In this document: piece by piece, positions 58,278-64,000 of the stretch
Layout of the letters: every line of letters begins with the position of its first letter
How positions within the stretch are numbered: position 1 is the stretch's first letter
Assembly (NCBI GenBank): GCA_910577195.1
Contig: CAJTLP010000003.1
Span: 1-64,000, forward strand
From: an uncultured Eubacterium sp.
GTDB taxonomy: Bacteria; Bacillota; Clostridia; Oscillospirales; Acutalibacteraceae
Length of the DNA: 64,000 nt
Direction of reading: 5' to 3'
The notes under the pieces: generated by a model
Database searches by the model: none
What the model saw: the letters and a program-made list of their open reading frames with translations, nothing else
What the model was told of the DNA's origin: nothing
Position numbers and translations under genes: made by a program

Positions 58278-58582
58278 AGATAACGGATTGTGGTATCGTC
58301 AGCGGTAAAACGGAATTACCGACGGATATCGGCTTTATGAAGTCAGTATAAGTTATTTAGCAGGGTTGGCATTTACAATTGAGTGCAGTAACAACTTAAT
58401 AACTTTATATATATAACTTTTCGGTTATCTGCCTGCGGATAACTTGTGGCTGAAAACCATAAAAAAATAAATTTAAGGTGAACTCCAATGTACTGAGTAA
58501 AAACTTAGTGTGATTAGATAAGTAATAAAATTTATTTGAGGTTTGGTCCAATGTACTAAGATAATAAAATTAAATAGCTGAT

Positions 58583-58615
58583 ATCCCGATACTATATATG
58601 TATCGGGATTTTTTA
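58583..58615 (+). terminator. Terminator of the large noncoding RNA
   Basis: ATCCCGATAC (58583-58592) is perfectly inverted as GTATCGGGAT (58600-58609) and followed by TTTTT. Confidence 0.92.
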
Positions 58616-58633
58616 CTTTCATAAATAATATTG

Positions 58634-58673
58634 CATCAAAAAAGTGAGAATCTGTGTTCTCACTTTTTTGATG
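58634..58673. terminator. Second, bidirectional terminator
   Basis: A perfect 17-bp inverted repeat (58634-58650 with 58657-58673) around a 6-base loop, with A6 and T6 runs within the stem. It closes the acyltransferase gene on the minus strand. Confidence 0.88.
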
Positions 58674-58681
58674 TTATTAAA

Positions 58682-59605
58682 TTATTTCCAGCTCTGAATA
58701 ACGGAAGGATTTTCGAAGATTTCGTCAAGCCTTCTCATAAACGGAACTACATCACCGTAATCGAGAGCTCTATGGTCAATTGCAATCGTAATCGGCATAA
58801 TAAGTCTTACATCAATGCTGTCCTTGCCGTTTTCATCTGTAACTACTGTTGCTCTTTTCTGTGCTGAGTTAACAGCAAAAGCAGTTGTCTGAGGAGGAAT
58901 GATTTCCAGCAGGGCACAGGCACCTTTCTGTTCACGATATATTGAGCCTAAGTTTGATATAGTTGTTGTACCTTGCTCAATATCGTGTTTTGTGAGTCTG
59001 TCGGAAACAGGGATTGAATAATACTTTTTCTTCTCACTGCCTGAAAGCGTTTTTACCATATGCTTGCCCGGCATTTTTGAGCCGTACAGTCTGCGTACAG
59101 TCTGAAGGATTTTTCCCTGCTTAAGTCCGGTAAGCGTATTATCCAGTGAAACCTCAAACATAACCTCTTCCATATTTGAATTCTTTGCGCGGCGTGCAGT
59201 ATCATTAATCGCTGCTGTCATTTCGCTTAGTGTTTTGTTGCCCATATCATGCATATTGACAGTCATCATTTCACCGCTTGGAAGAATCATAGGCATAGAT
59301 ACATCAATGTGGTCAAAATATTTCAGTGTTCCGCGAACGAGCTTTCTGTTAAAAACAAGGTGTGTGTTCATCTTTGGGGCAGCTTTAAGTCCCTCACAAA
59401 GTATTTTAATCATTACAGTATTAATGGTAATTTTTTTTGATTTATCGGTGCAGTCTGCATTGAGTTTTTTGCATTCCTTGAACAATTCTGTAACATCTGC
59501 ATCATATGTCATTGTAGCGTGGGGAATATTCTCCCAGCTTTCAGAGGTCATATTTGATACAATTTTTCTTGCTATTCCGAAAATTTCTTCTTTAATTAAT
59601 GCCAT
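58682..59605 (-). CDS. Stand-alone 2-oxoacid dehydrogenase acyltransferase (E2) catalytic domain
   Basis: A 307-residue protein covering only the catalytic domain of dihydrolipoamide acyltransferases. It has IPHATMTYDADVTEL, then INTVMIKILCEGLKAAP, TTTISNLGSIYREQKGACALLEIIPPQ, and the active-site His278 in IAIDHRALDYGD. The usual motif is DHRxxDG; here a Tyr precedes the Gly. There is no lipoyl domain, no E3-binding domain and no E1 or E3 gene nearby, so it is not a normal dehydrogenase complex. It probably transfers an acyl group between CoA and an unknown acceptor. It has its own promoter and lies next to a CoA-transferase gene. Confidence 0.85.
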   Translation of the reverse strand: MALIKEEIFGIARKIVSNMTSESWENIPHATMTYDADVTELFKECKKLNADCTDKSKKITINTVMIKILCEGLKAAPKMNTHLVFNRKLVRGTLKYFDHIDVSMPMILPSGEMMTVNMHDMGNKTLSEMTAAINDTARRAKNSNMEEVMFEVSLDNTLTGLKQGKILQTVRRLYGSKMPGKHMVKTLSGSEKKKYYSIPVSDRLTKHDIEQGTTTISNLGSIYREQKGACALLEIIPPQTTAFAVNSAQKRATVVTDENGKDSIDVRLIMPITIAIDHRALDYGDVVPFMRRLDEIFENPSVIQSWK

Positions 59606-59641
59606 TGTTGATTTGAATTACTCCTTTGAATTAATAAACAG

Positions 59642-59670
59642 ATTATATCACTAATATCTATTAATGTCAA
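59642..59670 (-). promoter_or_regulatory. Promoter of the E2-like gene
   Basis: On the minus strand, perfect TTGACA (plus 59665-59670) and perfect TATAAT (plus 59642-59647) are 17 bases apart. Confidence 0.85.
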
Positions 59671-59693
59671 TTTTATGTTAAAAAGTCTATTAT

Positions 59694-61109
59694 TTAATTA
59701 TTTGCAAGAATGTTTTTTAAATCATTTTTCAGCTTTTCTTTGATATCGCCGACGGTATTGTCAATATTGAATTTTATTTCATCAAGCTGTTCCTTAAGCT
59801 CTTCCTTTGTGAAAACATCTTCATTGAATCTCTTTCTGTATTCAAGGATAAGATGCGGTCTGAACTTAGGGTGAGAAATAAGTATTAACGCCTTTGCTCT
59901 CTCCTTTAGTGTCTTGCCCTTAAGCTGTGCAACACCATATTCTGTTACAACATAATTGACATCGTTTCTCGGAGTAGTTACAGCACTGCCTTCGGTAATC
60001 AGTGGTACTATTCTTGATATGAGTCCCTTTTTAGCTGTTGACGGCATAGCGATAATTGAACGTCCGCCTTTACTCATTGTTGCACCTCTTACAAAGTCCA
60101 CCTGTCCGCCGACTGCTGAAAACTGATTGAGACCTACTGTGTCAGAAACGACCTGTCCTAATAAATCAACCTGAAGGCAGGAATTGATTGAAACCATATT
60201 ATCGTTCTTCGCAATTTCAATCGGATTGTTTACGTAATCAATAGGGTGCAGTTCAACGGACGGATTGTTGTTTATGTAATTGTTAAGCTTTGCTGAGCCG
60301 AAAGCAGCACCTAAAATCGTTCTTCCGTTATTTGTTTGTTTTTTCTTGTTATTGATTATGCCTGCTTCAAGCAAATCAACAACTCCGTCACCGACAAGTT
60401 CGCTGTGAAGCCCTAAGTCCTTTTTGTCCCAGAGCTGTGCACATATTGCATTCGGAATTCCGCCTATTCCAAGCTGAAGGCAGTCGCCGTCATGAATAAG
60501 TGTTGAACAGTTTTTGCCTATTCGCATTTCTATATCGCTTATTTCAACACTCTTTACTTCAGGCAACGGCTCATCAATCTCAACAAAGTATGTGAAATCT
60601 CTTACGTGCTTTATACTGTTGCCAAAGGTACGGGGCATGTATTTGTTTACCTGTGCAATTACAATCTCGCAGTAATCTGTTGTTCCGCGTGTATAGTCAA
60701 CAGTTGTACCAAATGAAACATAACCGTGCTCGTCAGGCGGTGACACCATAACTATACTTACTCTCGGTTTCATATAATTTTTTATAACATCAGGTATTTC
60801 ATAAAAGTGCGATGTTGTAAATTCACACACACCTGTTGAAATAGCTTTTCGGTTGCTCTGTGAGGCGAAAAGACAGTTCAGCGTGAAGTGTCCTTTCATT
60901 CTCGGCTCGCACCAGGGTGAGTCACCGAGTGTGAGCATATTTATAATCTGAACATCCTTGTAGTTTTCATAGTTTTCAACTAAGGCACGTTCAATACCAA
61001 ACGGCTCGCCACAGGCAAAGCCTGTAACAACCTTGTCTCCGTTTTTTATCGCTTTTATTGCTTCTTGGGATGATACCAGCTTACTATTATATATTTCTTT
61101 CCAAGACAT
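59694..61109 (-). CDS. Acetyl-CoA hydrolase/transferase family CoA-transferase
   Basis: A 471-residue family I CoA-transferase of the butyryl-CoA:acetate / 4-hydroxybutyrate CoA-transferase type. It moves CoA between a carboxylic acid and acetyl-CoA. Motifs: VSPPDEHGYVSFG, LQLGIGGIPNAICAQL, the probable catalytic Glu237 in LGLHSELVGDGVVDL, and VGGQVDFVRGA and VVTEYGVAQLKGKT. The last 40 residues are a charged helical extension. In gut Clostridia such enzymes end butyrate or propionate fermentation, but the acid used here is not readable from sequence. Confidence 0.92.
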   Translation of the reverse strand: MSWKEIYNSKLVSSQEAIKAIKNGDKVVTGFACGEPFGIERALVENYENYKDVQIINMLTLGDSPWCEPRMKGHFTLNCLFASQSNRKAISTGVCEFTTSHFYEIPDVIKNYMKPRVSIVMVSPPDEHGYVSFGTTVDYTRGTTDYCEIVIAQVNKYMPRTFGNSIKHVRDFTYFVEIDEPLPEVKSVEISDIEMRIGKNCSTLIHDGDCLQLGIGGIPNAICAQLWDKKDLGLHSELVGDGVVDLLEAGIINNKKKQTNNGRTILGAAFGSAKLNNYINNNPSVELHPIDYVNNPIEIAKNDNMVSINSCLQVDLLGQVVSDTVGLNQFSAVGGQVDFVRGATMSKGGRSIIAMPSTAKKGLISRIVPLITEGSAVTTPRNDVNYVVTEYGVAQLKGKTLKERAKALILISHPKFRPHLILEYRKRFNEDVFTKEELKEQLDEIKFNIDNTVGDIKEKLKNDLKNILANN

Positions 61110-61150
61110 AATTTTAACCCCTTAAGTTTTATACAAAACGCTATAAGTGT

Positions 61151-61180
61151 ATAATATCTTATTTTTATAAGTAATGTCAA
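61151..61180 (-). promoter_or_regulatory. Promoter of the CoA-transferase gene
   Basis: On the minus strand, TTGACA (plus 61175-61180) and TATTAT (plus 61151-61156) have an 18-base spacer. It is divergent from the promoter at 61187. Confidence 0.75.
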
Positions 61181-61186
61181 TAATTA

Positions 61187-61215
61187 TTGCATTGCAGAGA
61201 TAAAAATAGTATAAT
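61187..61215 (+). promoter_or_regulatory. Promoter of the beta-helix/phosphofructokinase operon
   Basis: TTGCAT (61187-61192) and TATAAT (61210-61215) are 17 bases apart. Its -35 box is 6 bases from that of the divergent CoA-transferase promoter. Confidence 0.75.
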
Positions 61216-61236
61216 ATCTATTTAGAGGTGGTAAAA

Positions 61237-62739
61237 ATGATTATAAATATAAATAAGTATTGTACACCGCAAAATGCTTCAATCGGTGTAAAGCAGGCTA
61301 TTGCTGACGCGGATAGCGGTGATATTATTTCTTTTGACAAGAATGAATACCATTTTTATAAGGATTACAGTGAGCATAAGGTTTATCATATGACGAATAC
61401 CGATTCCTTTAAAACACCTGACAAGTATTTTGCCATATTGATTGAGGATAAAGAGAATATCACAATTGACGGAAACGGCTCTGTTTTTGTTATTCACGGA
61501 GATATGTGTGCTCTTTCTCTTATAAGATGCAAAAATATTATACTTAAGAATTTTACCATCAGATATAATGCTCCGACTAATTTTGAAATGACAGTGAAGG
61601 AGAAAAGGGGCAATGCTTTCATTTATTCACTGCCTGACGGTAACAACTTTGAAGTCAGGGGCAGGGATATTTATTTCTTTGAGCGCAGTCCGTTTACTAA
61701 GAAAAAATATTATGAATTCAGAAATAAGCCCAAAAGCTATTGCAATGTTCTTCATAATGGCGATGATGTGCATCGTACACAGGTTTCGCCTGTAAGGGCA
61801 GTTCTCAGTATGAAGAGAATCAGCAATACTGAGGTACGTGTAAAATATCTCATTCCTCCTGCTCTCAATGTAGGGGATACCATTACGATGTCCAATAATT
61901 GTTGCAGAGCAAACTGCGGTCTTTTCTTCTGGGAGTGCAGCAATATTGTAAGTGAAAATATTACTGTTAATTATATGCATGGGTTCGGCTGGCTTTCACA
62001 GATGTGTGAAAATCTTACTTTTGATAAAATCAGCTTTACTCCTGCCGACGGATATAAGGTTTCATCCTTTGCTGATTGTATTCACGTTTGCGGCTGTAAG
62101 GGTTATGTTAAGATTAATGATTGCTTCTTCAGAGATCCACACGATGACGGAATCAATATTCACGGTGCGTTTTTAAGGCTTAAAAGGATGATTAATGAAA
62201 AAACGGCTGTATTTGAATTTGTTCATAAACAGCAGGGGGGATATAAGGCCTTTTTCAAAGGGGATAAGGTAAAGTTTTACGACAGGAGAAACCTTGAAGA
62301 GCTTAAGGGTATTTATACCGTAGCTGATTCAATTGATAACATTGATGAGAAAACAGTTGAGCTTACTTTTGAAGAAAAACTTCCTAATATGACCCCCAAA
62401 ATGTTTGTGAGTGAAAATGTAACTTATAATCCTGAGGTTACGATTTCAAACTGTACTTTCAGAGCCATTCCAACAAGAGGTATACTTTGCACAACAGATA
62501 AGCTTTCCGAAATTTTTTCCAACAGGTTTATCTCTCTCAAGATGCCTGATATTTATATCTCATGTGACTGCAGGGATTGGTATGAATCAGGTCCGTGCAA
62601 GAATATGAAGATATATAACAATACATTTTCACAGAAAAATCCTGTTGTATTGGATCCGTTATGTATGCTTAAGCCTGTAGATAATGTTCACGAAAATATA
62701 AAAATTTATGATAATAAAACTGAGGTAATTGATGAGTAA
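61237..62739 (+). CDS. Right-handed beta-helix protein, GH110-like
   Basis: A 500-residue protein with parallel beta-helix (pectate-lyase-like) repeats: ITIDGNGSVFVIHGDMCALSL, NIILKNFTIRYN, NIVSENITVNY, KINDCFFRDPHDDGINIHG, VTISNCTFRAIPTRGIL. The order and the HDDGINIHG motif resemble GH110 alpha-1,3-galactosidases of gut bacteria. No signal peptide is visible, so it should act in the cytoplasm, perhaps on an imported oligosaccharide. ATG 61237 follows AGAGGTGG by 5 bases. Its stop overlaps the phosphofructokinase start, linking it to sugar breakdown. Other beta-helix hydrolases or epimerases remain possible. Confidence 0.65.
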   Translation: MIININKYCTPQNASIGVKQAIADADSGDIISFDKNEYHFYKDYSEHKVYHMTNTDSFKTPDKYFAILIEDKENITIDGNGSVFVIHGDMCALSLIRCKNIILKNFTIRYNAPTNFEMTVKEKRGNAFIYSLPDGNNFEVRGRDIYFFERSPFTKKKYYEFRNKPKSYCNVLHNGDDVHRTQVSPVRAVLSMKRISNTEVRVKYLIPPALNVGDTITMSNNCCRANCGLFFWECSNIVSENITVNYMHGFGWLSQMCENLTFDKISFTPADGYKVSSFADCIHVCGCKGYVKINDCFFRDPHDDGINIHGAFLRLKRMINEKTAVFEFVHKQQGGYKAFFKGDKVKFYDRRNLEELKGIYTVADSIDNIDEKTVELTFEEKLPNMTPKMFVSENVTYNPEVTISNCTFRAIPTRGILCTTDKLSEIFSNRFISLKMPDIYISCDCRDWYESGPCKNMKIYNNTFSQKNPVVLDPLCMLKPVDNVHENIKIYDNKTEVIDE

Positions 62740-63976
62740 CAGAAATATGATAATCGGTCAGTCCGGCGGACCGACAGCAGTAATTAATGCCAGCCTTGCC
62801 GGCGCAATTGAATGTGCTTTTTCTTTAAAGGAGATTGGTACTGTTTACGGCATGGTAAACGGTATACAGGGCCTGCTTGAGGATAATGTTATTGACCTTA
62901 ACGAGAGGTTTGAAAATAATCTTTCAAGGCTTAACAGACTCAGTATGACGCCTGCAATGTATCTTGGCTCCTGCAGATACAAGCTATCTGATGATGAAAG
63001 TGAGTATGAAAAGATATTTTACGCTTTGAGGAAATATGATATCGGTTACTTCTTTTATATCGGCGGTAATGACTCCATGGATACAGTTGATAAATTGTCA
63101 CGATATGCGATAGAGAATAATATTGATATTAAGATTGTAGGTATACCAAAAACAATTGATAACGATTTAATGGGTATTGACCATTCTCCGGGATTTGGCA
63201 GTGCAGCAAAATATATTGCACTGGCAGTTCGTAATGTCGCTTACGATACGAGCATTTACAGTATTAAAAGCGTCCATATCATTGAAGCAATGGGCAGAAA
63301 TGCCGGATGGATTGCTGCATCCTCTGTTCTCGCACGTGACAGTAAAAATGTAGCTCCGCATCTGATTTATCTGCCTGAGGTTCCTTTCAGTGTTGACAGA
63401 TTTATCAGTGATGTTAAGGAAAAGCTCAGTGAGTATAACTCGGTTATCGTTGTTGTCAGTGAAGGGCTTAAGGATGAAAACGGCGAATATATAAGTGCAA
63501 GAAACAGTGTTGATAAATTCGGTCACGTTATGCTCAGCGGTACAGGAAATTATCTTAAGAATATTGTTGAGGCGCATATAGGTTGTAAGGTGCGTGCTCT
63601 TGAGCCGGGTATTCTTCAGCGAAGTGCCGGACATACGATTTCATTCACCGATATGACAGAGGCTCAGAATCTCGGCAGAGTTGCCGTGCACGCTGCCGTT
63701 GACGGAAAAACAGGCGTATTTGCAACATTAAGAAGAATTTCCGATAATCCGTACAGTGTCGAATATGATACTGAAAAGGTATCTGTAGTTGCCAATGCGG
63801 AAAAGACCATTCCTCTTGAATGGATTACAGCGAATAAAAACGATGTTACACAGGAAATGGTTGAATATCTGAAACCGCTTGTTCGCGGTGCTGTTCAGGT
63901 GCCGTACCGTGACGGCCTCCCTGACTACGTCGGCATCGCTTATCTTGATATGAAAAAGCAGAAGTATACAGATTAA
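62732..63976 (+). CDS. 6-phosphofructokinase, probably PPi-dependent
   Basis: A 414-residue PFK. The N-terminal GQSGGPTAVINASLAG and YIGGNDSMDT (111-118) place Asp114 where ATP-dependent enzymes carry Gly, and IPKTIDNDL carries Lys140; both are marks of PPi-dependent PFKs. The substrate motif EAMGRNAGWIAA is present. It is longer than bacterial ATP-PFK (about 320). It converts fructose-6-phosphate to fructose-1,6-bisphosphate with pyrophosphate, reversibly. The ATG overlaps the beta-helix gene stop and follows GAGG by 6 bases. The stop is 24 bases before the window end. Confidence 0.9.
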   Translation: MSNRNMIIGQSGGPTAVINASLAGAIECAFSLKEIGTVYGMVNGIQGLLEDNVIDLNERFENNLSRLNRLSMTPAMYLGSCRYKLSDDESEYEKIFYALRKYDIGYFFYIGGNDSMDTVDKLSRYAIENNIDIKIVGIPKTIDNDLMGIDHSPGFGSAAKYIALAVRNVAYDTSIYSIKSVHIIEAMGRNAGWIAASSVLARDSKNVAPHLIYLPEVPFSVDRFISDVKEKLSEYNSVIVVVSEGLKDENGEYISARNSVDKFGHVMLSGTGNYLKNIVEAHIGCKVRALEPGILQRSAGHTISFTDMTEAQNLGRVAVHAAVDGKTGVFATLRRISDNPYSVEYDTEKVSVVANAEKTIPLEWITANKNDVTQEMVEYLKPLVRGAVQVPYRDGLPDYVGIAYLDMKKQKYTD

Positions 63977-64000
63977 ATTATTGTTTAGTACAATAACGCA

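Larger units (their letters stand above)
58143..58615 (+). ncRNA. Large structured noncoding RNA candidate (about 470 nt)
   Basis: A transcription unit bounded by a consensus promoter and a strong terminator, with no ORF longer than a few dozen codons. Helices read directly: TTGAACAA (58142-58149) with 58199-58206, enclosing AACCTTT/AAAGGTT; and GCTTGTC (58221-58227) with GACAAGC (58250-58256). AAGCC (58268-58272) pairs with GGCTT (58331-58335) around CGGTAA/TTACCG. AAGTTATT (58350-58357) pairs with 58398-58405, and GTTATC (58424-58429) with GATAAC (58438-58443). ACTCAG (58257-58262) can pair with CTGAGT (58493-58498) over a long distance. I do not recognise it as tmRNA, RNase P, SRP or 6S RNA. 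Known large RNA classes such as raiA, ROOL, OLE or Clostridiales motifs are not excluded. Confidence 0.75.

Noticed and set aside
58143..58615. Reading the large RNA as tmRNA, RNase P RNA or SRP RNA
   Set aside because: The landmark sequences of these RNAs (tRNA-like ends with tag frame, the GAAAGTCC-type RNase P core, the GGAAGGAAGCA SRP loop) are not seen.
58631..58867. Plus-strand ORF of 78 codons
   Set aside because: It spans a bidirectional terminator and lies antisense to the E2-like gene.
1..64000. CRISPR arrays, prophage structural genes, rRNA operons
   Set aside because: No regularly spaced direct repeats, no phage head or tail genes, and no rRNA sequence were seen.

Overview
The window looks like a chromosome segment of a low-GC, spore-forming gut Clostridia member, most likely Oscillospirales/Ruminococcaceae. 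The signs are AT-rich intergenic DNA with strong TTGACA/TATAAT promoters, AGGAGG-type ribosome binding sites, a SigH-like sigma factor, a GerW/YtfJ spore protein, ScpA/ScpB, an ECF transporter core module and a PPi-type phosphofructokinase. The family placement is inference; no rRNA or ribosomal protein is present to fix it.

Region by region. (1) 1-5470 is an accessory region that looks more AT-rich than the rest. It holds a gene tail and a lipoprotein, two gene remnants, and a small Tn4451-like mobilizable element: a long attenuator-like leader, a probable oriT, a MobV/TnpZ relaxase, a TnpW-like small protein and a TnpX-like large serine recombinase. It lies next to tRNA-Ser(TGA). (2) 5471-7791, mostly on the minus strand, holds tRNA-Ser, a zinc-ribbon protein, the SigH-like sigma factor and the GTPase YchF. 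(3) 7893-12353 is a branched-chain amino-acid operon, ilvB-ilvN-leuC-leuD, plus an unknown gene. (4) 12399-14223 is an AT-rich pair: a secreted amidase-domain protein and an anchored unknown. A CDF metal exporter and a flavodoxin-fold protein follow. (5) 16464-26664 is one long run: ruvC-ruvA-ruvB-glmM-rRNA methyltransferase-ecfA1-ecfA2-ecfT-truA-DUF5711-cvpA-pgsA. A ClpE-like unfoldase follows. (6) 29069-29697 is a five-tRNA cluster (Gly, Arg, His, Gln, Lys) with a consensus promoter and a terminator. (7) 29790-31946 encodes a secreted protein with six FN3-like repeats and a C-terminal peptidase domain. (8) 32009-38311 is uvrB-MATE-uvrA behind a perfect LexA-type box. Next come upp-uraA, a DUF2804 gene and a lipoprotein. 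(9) 43157-52250 is a two-component system followed by DUF1385, prmC, an M50 protease, scpA, scpB, DUF2953, gerW, a D,D-carboxypeptidase and a pseudouridine synthase. (10) 52433-55552 is a three-gene biotin-dependent carboxyl-transfer module. (11) 55700-64000 holds an SDR protein, a membrane protein, a DUF1292 gene and two structured RNA candidates. Then come an orphan 2-oxoacid-dehydrogenase E2 catalytic domain, a CoA-transferase, a beta-helix GH110-like protein and a PPi-type phosphofructokinase.

The most unusual item is a promoter-to-terminator transcription unit of about 470 nt at 58143-58615. It has no sizeable ORF, many helices, a repeated motif and an embedded 15-codon ORF with a near-perfect Shine-Dalgarno sequence. 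A second RNA candidate, with a 6S-like shape, lies on the minus strand at 57465-57651. Other points to check are the probable SOS control of a MATE pump, a carboxyltransferase that has lost its usual glycine motifs, and a possible start-codon mutation in the relaxase.
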